This document shows, in pieces, positions 12,501 to 22,724 of a stretch of DNA of 64,000 bases. Origin of the DNA: Drosophila persimilis (taxonomy: Eukaryota > Arthropoda > Insecta > Diptera > Drosophilidae); assembly GCF_003286085.1 (NCBI RefSeq), contig NW_020825288.1, positions 21,700,001 to 21,764,000 on the forward strand, in the 5' to 3' direction. A program made the translations under genes and the position numbers. The notes beneath the pieces were generated by a model that saw nothing but the letters and a program-made list of their open reading frames with translations, did not search any database and was not told where the DNA came from. Numbering within the stretch: position 1 is the first letter of the stretch; each line of letters begins with the position of its first letter.

Positions 12501-12756
12501 GAAATACCTCTGCTCCCTCTGTGGCCTGGAGTCGCTGACGCCCAACAAGCTGAACATCCATATGCGTCGCCACAACGGAGAAAAGCCCTTCAAATGCGAT
12601 CTCTGCGACATGCGCTTCACAGTCCACTACGAGCTGAAGGTCCATCGGCGGAAGCACACGGGCGAGCGGCCCTACCAGTGCACCTTCTGTGACAAGCATT
12701 TTGCCCGACCCGACAAACTGAGACGTCATGTCTACATGCACAGTGCTCGTCGCTAG
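9560..12756 (+). CDS. ZAD-C2H2 zinc-finger protein, 17 fingers in two modules
   Basis: Exons are 9560-9679, 9735-10300, 10360-10623, 10681-11533, 11597-12148 and 12220-12756, giving 963 aa. All five introns are 55-71 nt and phase-consistent. The N-terminus TCRIC with WLCSSC downstream forms the ZAD zinc site. Three early fingers follow (HKCNLCGKSF, YKCDQCDKSY, YKCDQCHKSY). The second and third lie in adjacent exons, both entered through phase-2 introns, and look duplicated. Two large modules then carry the acidic motifs ITNEARYEMSLDSSDTD (near 11190) and STEAGFELLLEDTDDSED (near 11960), each followed by a C2HC finger. Terminal fingers use NGEKPF and TGERPY linkers. It shares IQCMIC and SITNEA blocks with the gene at 4014-8578, so the two are paralogues. 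Probable nuclear DNA-binding regulator. Confidence 0.88.
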
Positions 12757-12986
12757 ACATGAATCTATTACGTTTAAATAGAGATCCAAAGATGTCTCTC
12801 TTTCTATCACTTCGCAAACGCGCCATGGGGAGATCGAGAGAGAGAGAGGCAACGAGCTTTTTAAAAAAAAAATCTGTGAGATTTATTGAGAATGGGAGGG
12901 TGGGATTGTAGTCTCTAAGTCAACCAGTCTGTTTTTGAGAGTAGGCCACATCGCACACGGCACCGCATGGACAGAAGAGACACAAA

Positions 12987-14449
12987 ATGACTAATCAAAC
13001 AGCCCCGGAATGGGTGAATAAACAGCTTTTTAATGGTTTGCTGGAACAGACCCACGACAATTTCAAGGCAATAACTAATTTTGCCACCAAAGCGGCCATC
13101 AGCGAGGGGGAAAACTACCTAACGATCGTGCTGCGTATTCAAATAGGAATGCAACTGCAAGGTAAGCGAGAAGGTGGCTTATCAGCAAGTCTCATTGACT
13201 AACAACTCACTGCAGATGATAGCGAAAAGGAGGTCAGCTATATACTGAAGATACCGCTGGTCAACGAGAGTGGGGATGATGAGTTTCACGATTTGTTCAT
13301 AGCGGAATTTGAGATGTACGATCGTGTAATACCGGAACTGGAGGCCCTCTATGCTAGCAATACTTCACTCTCACCCAGCTTTAAGCCATTGCACATGAAG
13401 TTCCCAGAAATGACAACCAAATGCGACTATATCCTCTTGGAAGATTTACGCACTAGGGGCTACAAGAATGCTGAGAGGACTGTGGGTCTGGAACAGTTTG
13501 AAGTTGAGGCAGTTCTCAAGAAATTGGCCCAGTGGCATGCCGCCTCTGCCAAGAGAGTCACTGATCTGGGAGAATACGAGCAGGGTCTCAGGGAAAGCTA
13601 CTTTACGCCCGAGCATCTGAAGGTGATTGAAGGATTCAACATGAGTTTTACCGTCCCTTTTCTGGAATGCATGCAGAAGTATGGTCTTGAGCCGGGTAAT
13701 CTTCTTCTGATAGTGAGTAAGATAAGGAAGATGAGGCATAAATTTAAATTTGGTATAATCCGCAGAGCGACTACACTTCCCGCCTGACAGATCTCTATAT
13801 GGAGTTTGGAGCCAACGATCCTGAAGAGCTGAATGTTCTTAATCATGGAGATTTCTGGTGCAACAATTTCATGTTCAAGTACAAAGAGTCTGGGGAAGTA
13901 GAGGATGTGTGCTTTGTGGACTTTCAGCTGCCTAAATATGGTAAAAAATATTAACAATCCCTTTTGTAATATTTTGATACATTTTCTCCACTTTTAGGGA
14001 CACCTGCACAAGACCTATTCTGTCTGCTTATAACCTCGCCAAAGTTCGACATCAAACTAAAGAAGTTTGATTATTTTATAGAGTATTATTATCGGCAACT
14101 GGTGGAACACCTTGCTCTTCTGAAATACAATCAAAACGCACCAACATTGTCGCAGCTTCGAGATAACCTCCACAAAAACAGCCTCTGGGGTAAGTCCTTA
14201 TGGGGGGATGGGTGTTCATTGTCATGATCATAAATCATGATGGATCTCTTTATTGCAGCGTTCATATGTGCCCAGCGGATGCTGCCCATAGTTCTGATGC
14301 CTCCCGACGTGGGCTCAAATATTGGCAATGTCATGGGCGACTCGGAAGAGGCGTCTGCATTCAAGCGTAAGATGTTTCAGTCGCCAGCCTACGTGGAGCA
14401 AATCAAAGCCATTTTGCCCTGGCTCATTCAACGCTCGTTTATAAGATGA
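12987..14449 (+). CDS. K1: EcKinase-like (CHK kinase-like) protein, group 1
   Basis: Exons are 12987-13161, 13216-13712, 13766-13940, 13998-14189 and 14259-14449, giving 409 aa. Phases are 1, 0, 1, 1, and the first intron splits an Asp codon as in most of the cluster. Seen: beta-3 lysine in SYILK, LLEDL, WHAASA, catalytic loop NHGDFWCNNFMF, and metal motif VDFQLPKYG. This is the ecdysteroid-kinase/CHK fold, related to choline and aminoglycoside kinases, and phosphorylates a small hydroxylated substrate with ATP. The substrate is unknown. The third intron splits the Gly codon of KYG|TPAQDL, a position seen in no other gene here. AATAAA lies at 14513-14518. It starts only 230 bp after the zinc-finger stop and is the left edge of the cluster. 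Confidence 0.85.
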
Positions 14450-14926
14450 TCGGGTGATTGCAATGGCAAACAGGTTTAGACCCGACCCCTCTCAAAGTAT
14501 TTAAAGTATTATAATAAATTTAAAGGCAAGCTTTCTTACTCAATCGCATTATTTCCTACGAGGATCGCTTATAGATAAGCCCCATTCATAATATGATGAG
14601 GAAAGTATCCCCCCAAATAATTCAATGCCATACATGATCAGAAATGGTTGGAGAGTGCTTTTGTTATTGAGTGAAATGATTCAATTGCATAGCTGAAGCT
14701 TTTCGAAGCCAATTGGGAAGGAGAGGAGACCGAGAGAAAGCTCTGGCTATCTGCGACTTGTTTTTGGTGGTCGGTCTATGATAGCTAGAAACCCATAAAG
14801 CTATATAAAGCTGAATATAAAACTATCAGCTTCTACCCGACTGGCGGCAGTCCACAAAACCCTGTCCGACCAGGCGTATACTTGATTTGCGAGTGTAAAC
14901 TTTTGTGCGAAACGAATTTCAACAAT
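14450..14926. promoter_or_regulatory. Upstream region of K2, left arm of the tandem duplication
   Basis: From about 14459 (TGCAATGGCAAACAGG) this sequence matches 19211 onward upstream of K3, but with several indels until about 14790. It contains the inverted repeat GCTTATAGATAAGC at 14567-14580 (two opposed GATA sites), conserved in the other copy at 19328-19341. A TATA box TATATAAAG lies at 14802-14810. Confidence 0.6.
14802..14810 (+). promoter_or_regulatory. TATA box of K2
   Basis: TATATAAAG lies 117 nt before the ATG. The identical element at 19568-19576 precedes K3 at the same distance. Confidence 0.6.
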
Positions 14927-16364
14927 ATGGCGGCCAGCAAAGTACCCGACTGGATAAATGCGGAAATATTTGAAGATGTTCTCAAGTCAACGGTGCCTGG
15001 CTATTCCAAAGTGAAGACCTTCAAGGCTGACAGTGGCTCTGCCGCGGGAGAAAACTACGCAACGATCATGCTGCGTGTCAACATCGAAGTGGAGCTGGAA
15101 GGTAATATCCCTTGCTGCTGGAGTGGTGAATTTCCTCCATTTCAAACATATCTTTTTTCAGATGGAAAAGCCAAGGATGTCTCGTACATGGTGAAGCTGC
15201 CCCATCAGCTTGAGTTTTACCAGGAAATGATGAAGAAGACCAACATTTTCGACACTGAACGCTTGATGTACAATGACGTTGTGCCCGAGATGGAGGCGCT
15301 GTACAAGGCAGTGGGTGTAGATTTGATTTTCGGTGCCAGGAGCTACGATTTCAAAGGAGCCAAGAGCGATTATGTTCTGTTGGAGGATCTGAGCATAAAG
15401 GGATTCAAAAATGCTAACCGTCTGGAGGGATTGGATCAGACGCACACGGAAAGAGTTCTGAAGAAGTTGGCCCAATGGCATGCGGCCTCGGCCGTGCGTG
15501 TGGCCACGAAGGGCTCATATCCGGAGATGCTTACCATGGGCTTCTTCAAGGAGGAAAGCAAGCCCATGATGACCGAAATGATTAATGGAATGATGGCGAG
15601 ATTCCTCAAGGTCTGTGTTACCTTCGAGGGCCACGAGGAGTGGATAGAACAGATTGTAAGTAACCAAATATAATCCTGGAAAAGGTAATCCTGGAAGGTA
15701 TAGCTGATATCCTACCTCGCCAATTCCAGAAAGCACTTATTCCCGCATCCATAGATGAAATGTACAAAATGGCCAAGATCGATCCCCAAGAGTTTAATGT
15801 TCTGAACCATGGAGACTCTTGGTCCAATAACATAATGTTCCAATACGATGCCTTCGGTACGATTAAGGAGGTGTATCTTGTGGATTATCAGATTCCCAAG
15901 TACGGCACAGTGGCCCAGGATCTGTTGTACTTCCTGCTTTCGTCCACCAGACTGGAGGATAAGCTGAGCAAATTCGATTACTACATCAAGTTCTACCACG
16001 ACAGTCTGATCGAGAACTTGAAGATCCTCAAGTACACGAAACCCTTGCCCACGTTGCGAAGCATTCACTTGGCCCTATTGAAATATGGAGTTTTCGGTAG
16101 GTCAATCTTTAGTACACTCTTATAATGTTCATAATAACACTCTCAATTCCAGGTTACTCCGTTGTAACTGGAGTTATGAGTGCAGTTCTGTTGGATCCTA
16201 CGGAGAATGCCAGCTTTGAGAACTTCGTGGGCGACAGTGCGGCCGGGGAGGCCTTCCAGTTGCAGTTGTACACCAATCCTCGCTACCGCAAGCATATCCA
16301 GGCTATCCTACCCTGGCTCCTCAATCGTGGGGCCTTGGAGATCAGTGCTCCCACAAGCCAATGA
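14927..16364 (+). CDS. K2: EcKinase-like protein, duplicate copy 1
   Basis: Exons are 14927-15101, 15162-15655, 15730-16096 and 16153-16364 (TGA), giving 415 aa. I chose ATG 14927 (MAASKVPDW) because it aligns with the starts of neighbouring paralogues; the upstream in-frame codon at 14882 is not ATG. Seen: SYMVKLP, LLEDL, WHAASAVRV, NHGDSWSNNIMF, VDYQIPKYGTVAQDL. Group 1 kinase with the expected lysine, HGD and D-Y-Q residues, so probably active. It lacks the KYG/TVAQ-region intron that K1, K4, K5, K7 and K8 have. The predicted protein is identical to K3; only three CDS differences were seen (two silent, one stop codon). AATAAA lies at 16478-16483. Confidence 0.88.
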
Positions 16365-16622
16365 CAATTTACACAATTTATGCCCGTTGTGCGATAGAAT
16401 TTAACGCAACCGACCGACCGTGTGATAATGCTGATAATGATATCTGTTTTTTTTGATAATGTGCACACACAAGTATTAATAAAAACTAAAATTATTCTCC
16501 AAACCTAAATCGATAACGGGTTTTACAATCGAATCAGTTTGCAAAAAGTCAGTGTGAATCGTATTTTTGGGATCGATGGGGGGTTGAAGTGGGTTGTGAC
16601 TCACGCTTCCATAGAAAATATG

Positions 16623-17509
16623 AGGGGGAACGTTGTGAGTTGCTGCGGACACCGAACTCTACATTTATACCCGATACTAAGTTAGTATGGCTCTCCTCCG
16701 GCAGACGCCGCTAACATTAAACGACACTACAAAGAGTGCGTGCGAGAGGGATAGAAAATCAGTCTGAGTGTGACGTCGGGCGCTGCGAAATTTTGCGATA
16801 TACGTTTCATAGTGAGATCTAACAGAAGTGCGGATACCAAATTTGGTTACTCTAGCCTTAATAGTCTCTGAGATTTGTGGATGCCCCAGATTTTCGTCCT
16901 TTGCAGGGGCGGAAGGGGGTGTGGCGAAATTTTGACACAAAACGGTCAAGGTCCGATATATTAGGAGTGTGGATACCAAATTTGGTTTCTCTAGCTTTTA
17001 TAGTCTCTGAGATATAGGCGCTAATGTTTTACTCTAAGCAAAGCCGGCTATGCTACGTGTGGGTTAGAGAGAGACAGGGCGAGAAAAAATTAAAGTGTTT
17101 TCTTGATGCTGGCTATAATAATAATACGATCCAATTCAGATTCTGCAGTCTAAAAAATTTAGTCATTCTCTACGATTCTGCGTTTTTGGTTTTTTCGTAT
17201 ATTTAAAATTGTTGATGCCACAGATTTTCGTCCTTTGTGGGGGCGGAAGTGGGCGGGGCGAAGTTTTGAAATATTCTTGTAGCAATGACACATCACAATG
17301 GCATATCTGGATTCATAATATCAAAAGCTCGTATACTCTTTGAGCACTAGGCGGTGATAGGGACAGGGCTCATTCGACTCGGCTATTGATGCTGATCAAG
17401 AATATATATACTTTATGGGGTCGGAAACGATTCCTTCTGGACGTTACACACATCCATTTTCACCACAAATCTAATATACCCCAATACTCATTTCGAGTAT
17501 CGGGTATAA
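16623..17509 (-). mobile_element. DINE-1-like Helentron, copy b
   Basis: It begins GAGGGGGAACGTTGTGAGTT and ends ACCCCAATACTCATTTCGAG. It carries two internal repeats of GGATACCAAATTTGGTT (about 16832 and 16970) and the DINE-1 signature GCTGATCAAGAATATATATAC. The sequence on both sides is contiguous in the K3 copy (around 21386-21400), so this is a clean insertion into duplication copy 1. No open transposase was seen. Confidence 0.8.
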
Positions 17510-18019
17510 AAACACAGAAGATAGCGACACTACGCAACTGATGTTCAAACAAAAAACGAATACTTTGACATGAATGCGAAATTGTCGTATCAAAACAAAA
17601 CACTTGCTGGAAAAAAGCTTTAATCTGTAATATTACGAGTACACTACGTATACTACTACTACGATCTTTCCGAACATTGTACTCCCAAAGCTTCATCGCT
17701 ATGGCATGGTATGTATGGTATGCACACTAAGAGATCTGTATTGAGTGAAATTTTAATGTTAAAATGGAAGTAAAGTTCAAACTGAAGGCCGTCGAGATTT
17801 CCAAATGGTATGATCTTTTTAGCCGATTTTTTTAATACTAATTATAATACGTTATTACTTATGATTGCATGCACAATTTCTGAACAACTGAATAAAATGT
17901 TCGTAATTTGTCCCTAGAAAAAATGACTTTTCATGTCATTAACCTACGTTTCGGAATATGGGCAAATGCTACTCTACTACCCTACCATATATGGTTATAA
18001 CTATTTGATAGAGAAACGA

Positions 18020-18700
18020 GGGGGACGGTTGAGAGTTGCTGCTGCGACCGCAACTCTACTATTATACCTGATACTTTGTCAGTATGGCTTTCCCTCGGCA
18101 GACGACGAGTACATTGAGCGACAAAAAGTGTGTGAGAGAGAGACAGAAAATCAGTCTGAACGTGTCGTCGGAGCTGCGACCGAAAATTGATGTGTTACCC
18201 TTGGCTATAATAATCCGATCTGAACTAAATTCGGAAATCAGGTGCATATGGTCATTCTCTATGAGTGTAAATTTTAATTTTTTAGCTTTCCGTATCTTCA
18301 AAATTGTGGATGCCACAGATTTTCGTCCTTTGAAGGCGGAAGAGGGGGCGGCGAAATTTTGAAATACACTTGTGCAGGTTCGATATCACAGGAGTGTGGA
18401 TACCAAATTTGGTTGCTTTAGCTCTTATAGTCTCTGAGATCTAGGCGCTCACTTTTTGCAATTCGCAAAGCCGACCATGAAACGTGTGTGTTAAGGAGAG
18501 ACAGAGCGGGAAAAAAAGAAATTTTGTTCTTCATTCTGGCTATAATAATGATACGATCTGGTACGATAATGATAGATTCTGCAGTCTAGAAGATATAATC
18601 ATTTTCTTCGATTCTGCGGATGGTTTTCTCGTATCCTTAAAATTGTGGATGCCATAGATTTCGTCCTTTTGTGGGGCAAAATGTCGTTGCTCTAGCTATA

Positions 18701-18746
<46 letters not shown>

Positions 18747-18945
18747 CTTTGAGCACTAGGCGCTCATAGGGACGGAAAGACGGACAGACAGACAGGGCTT
18801 AATCGACTCGGCTAATGATGCTGATCAAGAATATATGTATATATACTTAATGGGGTCGCAAACACTTCCTTCTGGACGTTATACACATCCATTTTTACCA
18901 CAAATCTAATATACCCCTATAGTCATTTTGAGTATCGGTTATAAA
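18020..18945 (-). mobile_element. DINE-1-like Helentron, copy c
   Basis: Same start block (GAGGGGGACGGTTGAGAGTT, diverged) and same end block (TAATATACCCCTATAGTC). It contains an (AT)n run around 18702-18741 and GACGGACAGACAGACAG followed by GCTGATCAAGAATATA, a DINE-1 hallmark. It is more diverged than copies a, b and d. Edges are approximate. Confidence 0.75.
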
Positions 18946-19117
18946 AAGCTTAGTAGAACCAGCGTAGCAAAACAAAACGTGATGAACGCCAGTGCTAAAA
19001 GCTCTCTCCCCCAGCGACGACATACCACACACTTCCGATTAGATCTTTTATTATATTAAGTAATCCAATCTCCAATCAGCAAACACCTTGCGAGCATAAT
19101 GCCACTTCTCTAATTTG

Positions 19118-19209
19118 AAAAAATGAGATATCGAAAATATATTTTGTGGATCTGCAACTGATAAAATGAGGAACAGGAGCACAGGTGGGTAATGCACTCT
19201 TATTCCATC
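19118..19209 (+). pseudogene. Relic of a K4/K5-like kinase exon 3 plus intron start
   Basis: AAATGAGATATCGAAAATAT, then TTTTGTGGATCTGCAACTG, then GGAACAGGAGCACAG|GTGGGTAATGCACTCTTATT, matches the end of exon 3 and the following intron of K4 (about 23650-23735) and K5 (about 26170-26260), including the splice donor. An in-frame TGA (AAATGA for AAATGG) breaks the KWGT codon run. The fragment sits exactly at the junction of the K2/K3 duplication. Confidence 0.75.
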
Positions 19210-19567
19210 CTGCAATGGCAAACGGGCTTAGATCCAACCCCTCTCAAAGTATTTAAAGTATTATAATAAATTTCATTGGACACAAGGCAAGCCTTCTCAC
19301 CCAATCGCATTATTTCGTACAAGAATCGCTTATAGATAAGCCCCATTCATAATATGATGATGAAAGTATCCCCCCAAATAATTCAATGCCATATATGATC
19401 AGAAATGTTTGGAGAATTCCTTTGTTATTGAGAGACATGAGAGGAGAGGAGACCGAGAGAAAGCTCTGGCTATCTGCGATTTGTTGTTGGTGGTCGGTCT
19501 ATGATAGCTAGAAACCCATAATTACCAAAGCTCTAGAGCTAGAGTCGGTACGCTGCGAACACAAAGC

Positions 19568-19576
19568 TATATAAAG
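19568..19576 (+). promoter_or_regulatory. TATA box of K3
   Basis: TATATAAAG, 117 nt before ATG 19693. Just upstream, about 40 bp (around 19520-19562, with CTAGAGCTAGAG) is absent from the K2 copy. Confidence 0.6.
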
Positions 19577-19692
19577 CTGAATATAAAACTATCAGCTTCT
19601 ACCCGACTGGCGGCAGTCCACAAAACCCTGTCCAACCAGGCGTATACTTGATTTGCGAGTGTAAACTTTTGTGCGAAACGAATTTCAACAAT

Positions 19693-21130
19693 ATGGCGGC
19701 CAGCAAAGTACCCGACTGGATAAATGCGGAAATATTTGAAGATGTTCTCAAGTCAACGGTGCCTGGCTATTCCAAAGTGAAGACCTTCAAGGCTGACAGT
19801 GGCTCTGCCGCGGGAGAAAACTACGCAACGATCATGCTGCGTGTCAACATCGAAGTGGAGCTGGAAGGTAATATCCCTTGCTGCTGGAGTGGTGAATTTC
19901 CTCCATTTCAAACATATCTTTTTTCAGATGGAAAAGCCAAGGATGTCTCGTACATGGTGAAGCTGCCCCATCAGCTTGAGTTTTACCAGGAAATGATGAA
20001 GAAGACCAACATTTTCGACACTGAACGCTTGATGTACAATGACGTTGTGCCCGAGATGGAGGCGCTGTACAAGGCAGTGGGTGTAGATTTGATTTTCGGT
20101 GCCAGGAGCTACGATTTCAAAGGAGCCAAGAGCGATTATGTTCTGTTGGAGGATCTGAGCATAAAGGGATTCAAAAATGCTAACCGTCTGGAGGGATTGG
20201 ATCAGACGCACACGGAAAGAGTTCTGAAGAAGTTGGCCCAATGGCATGCGGCCTCGGCCGTGCGTGTGGCCACGAAGGGCTCATATCCGGAGATGCTTAC
20301 CATGGGCTTCTTCAAGGAGGAAAGCAAGCCCATGATGACCGAAATGATTAATGGAATGATGGCGAGATTCCTCAAGGTCTGTGTTACCTTCGAGGGCCAC
20401 GAGGAGTGGATAGAACAGATTGTAAGTAACCAAATATAATCCTGGAAAAGGTAATCCTGGAAGGTATAGCTGATATCCTACCTCGCCAATTCCAGAAAGC
20501 ACTTATTCCCGCATCCATAGATGAAATGTACAAAATGGCCAAGATCGATCCCCAAGAGTTTAATGTTCTGAACCATGGAGACTCTTGGTCCAATAACATA
20601 ATGTTCCAATACGATGCCTTCGGTACGATTAAGGAGGTGTATCTTGTGGATTATCAGATTCCCAAGTACGGCACAGTGGCCCAGGATCTGTTGTACTTCC
20701 TGCTTTCGTCCACCAGACTGGAGGATAAGCTGAGCAAATTCGATTACTACATCAAGTTCTACCACGACAGTCTGATCGAGAACTTGAAGATCCTCAAGTA
20801 CACGAAACCCTTGCCCACGTTGCGAAGCATTCACTTGGCCCTATTGAAATATGGAGTTTTCGGTAGGTCAATCTTTAGTACACTCTTTTAATGTTCATAA
20901 TAACACTCTCAATTCCAGGTTACTCCGTTGTAACTGGAGTTATGAGTGCAGTTCTGTTGGATCCTACGGAGAATGCCAGCTTTGAGAACTTCGTGGGCGA
21001 CAGTGCGGCCGGGGAGGCCTTCCAGTTGCAGTTGTACACCAATCCTCGCTACCGCAAGCATATCCAGGCTATCCTACCCTGGCTCCTCAACCGTGGGGCC
21101 TTGGAGATCAGTGCTCCAACAAGCCAATAA
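19693..21130 (+). CDS. K3: EcKinase-like protein, duplicate copy 2
   Basis: Exons are 19693-19867, 19928-20421, 20496-20862 and 20919-21130 (TAA), at a constant 4,766-bp offset from K2; the protein is 415 aa and identical to K2. Introns are also nearly identical: one T/A change was seen in intron 3. CDS changes seen are AAT to AAC, CCC to CCA and TGA to TAA. The HGDSWSNN loop and VDYQ motif are intact. Identity extends from the TATA box to beyond the poly(A) signal (AATAAA 21241-21246), while the distal upstream DNA differs by indels. That suggests recent duplication or later gene conversion. Confidence 0.88.
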
Positions 21131-21799
21131 GAAATTTACACAATGCCCGCTGTGCGATAGAATTTAACGCAACCGACCGACCGTGTGATAATGCTGATAA
21201 TGATATCTGTTTTTTTTGATAATGTGCACACACAAGTATTAATAAAAACTAAAATTATTCTCCAAACCTAAATCGATAACGGGTTTCAGTTCAGTTCAGT
21301 TTCGAATCAGTTTGCCAAAAGTCATTGTGAATCGTATTTTTGGGATCGATGGGGGGTTGAAGTGGGTTGTGACTTACGCTTCCATAGAAAAAAAAGCACG
21401 GAAGATAGCGACACTACGCAACTGATGTTCAAACAAAAAACGAATACTTTGACATGAATGCGAAATTGTCGTATCAAAACAAAACACTTGCTGGAAAAAA
21501 GCTTTAATCTGTATTATTACGAGTACTCTACGTATACTACTACTACGATCTTTCCGAACATTGTACTCCCAAAGCTTCATCGCTATGGCATGGTATGGAT
21601 GGTATGGACACTATGAGATCTGTATAGAGTGAAATTTTAATGTTAAAATGGAAGTAAAGTTCAAACTGAAGGCCGTCGAGATTTCCAAATGGTATGATCT
21701 TTTTAGCCGATTTTTTTAATACTAATTATAATACGTTATTACTTATGATTGCATGCACAATTTCGGAACAACTGAATAATATTTGTTGCCCAAAACAAT

Positions 21800-22110
21800 A
21801 ATGTCGTATTTTCGTCCTTGGAGATTTTAATCTTCCAAATATTTCCTGGTCTCCATCCAAGGACTCTAATCAGATGTTCCCATTCATGCAGGTAAACAGC
21901 ATATGCAATAGCAGAGGTAGGATTTTAGACCTTGACCACCGACACAACAAATACTGTAGTCTAAAGAGGATCCCGTCTATCTTTTTCCGAAGACCTTTTT
22001 CATCCCACCCTGGAAATTGATACCCACCAAACCCTGCATAAAGCCTTCGGCTATATTTTGTTTCATGAGATCGAGTCCGCCACTAACGCATTCTACAGCA
22101 CAGATAATTT
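21800..22110 (+). mobile_element. Non-LTR retrotransposon endonuclease fragment, frameshifted
   Basis: One frame reads VLGDFNLPNISW, followed downstream by NSRGRILDL. These are conserved blocks of the apurinic-like endonuclease of Jockey/CR1-type LINEs. A further frame reads DPVYLFPK and, after another shift, LEIDTHQTLHKAFGY. At least two frameshifts and no flanking reverse transcriptase make it a dead fragment. It is found only in duplication copy 2. Confidence 0.6.
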
Positions 22111-22646
22111 TATGACTTATGATTTGTACAATAAACAATAGCTAGAGAAAAAGCTTTGTAGAACCAGCGTAGCAAAACAGAACGTGAAGAACGCCAGTGC
22201 TGAAAGCTCTCTCTCCCCCAGCGACTACACACGACACACTTGCGATAAGATCTTTTATTATATATTATTATAAAATATATATTATATTTTATTATAATCC
22301 AATCAGCAAACACTCTGCGAGCATAATGCAACTTTTCTAATTTGGCATGGAACTCGAGGTCTTTGTTGTAGGCTTGACTTTATATTTAATCAGAATAATA
22401 CGACCACAGTCAAAGAGCGACAAAAGACTGCCCTATGCGATTATTCGTTATGCGGTGCAGAGTACTGTCTGACGATAAGTGTATTATCCAGATGTCTGGT
22501 TTGATTAAAGTAATAAAAAAGGTTATGCAGTCTACAATATAATATAGTATATATGCACTTTATCAGTGATTGCACCTTATCACTTAAGAAAGTGATAATA
22601 TTAGATTATATTAGTCGCTTCAAGAGCAGATAATTGCTCCCGAGAC

Positions 22647-22655
22647 TATATAAAG
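22647..22655 (+). promoter_or_regulatory. TATA box of K4
   Basis: TATATAAAG, 78 nt before the ATG and directly downstream of a cluster of GATA motifs. Confidence 0.6.
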
Positions 22656-22724
22656 GGCTGCACTTAAATAAAAAGAAGTGTAGCAGGTCTGAGGGCGAAC
22701 GAAAGAACGACGATTCCACCGACC

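Larger units (their letters stand above)
16365..19692. other. K2-K3 interval: duplicated spacer, two DINE-1-like copies, kinase relic, K3 promoter
   Basis: In order: K2 3' UTR; DINE-1-like copy b (16623-17509); 17510-17895, which matches 21400-21780 after K3; DINE-1-like copy c (18020-18945); 18946-19117, which matches 22150-22343 before K4; a 92-bp kinase exon relic (19118-19209); and from 19211 the upstream region of K3, matching that of K2. No intact gene is present. Confidence 0.7.
21131..22724. other. K3-K4 interval: end of duplication, LINE remnant, GATA-rich K4 promoter
   Basis: 21131-21780 continues the match to sequence after K2 (interrupted there by DINE-1 copy b). About 21800-22110 is a non-LTR endonuclease remnant. 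22150-22343 matches 18946-19117. 22344-22724 is the K4 promoter with GATA sites (22560-22565, 22577-22584, 22592-22599, 22628) and a TATA box. Confidence 0.65.

Noticed and set aside
14882-14926. N-terminal extension of K2 (and K3 at 19648)
   Set aside because: The extension starts at a non-ATG codon, lies in the 5' UTR downstream of the TATA box, and is absent from paralogues.
18702-18741. (AT)n run as a possible regulatory or origin element
   Set aside because: It is a microsatellite inside DINE-1-like copy c; such tracts are common in these elements.
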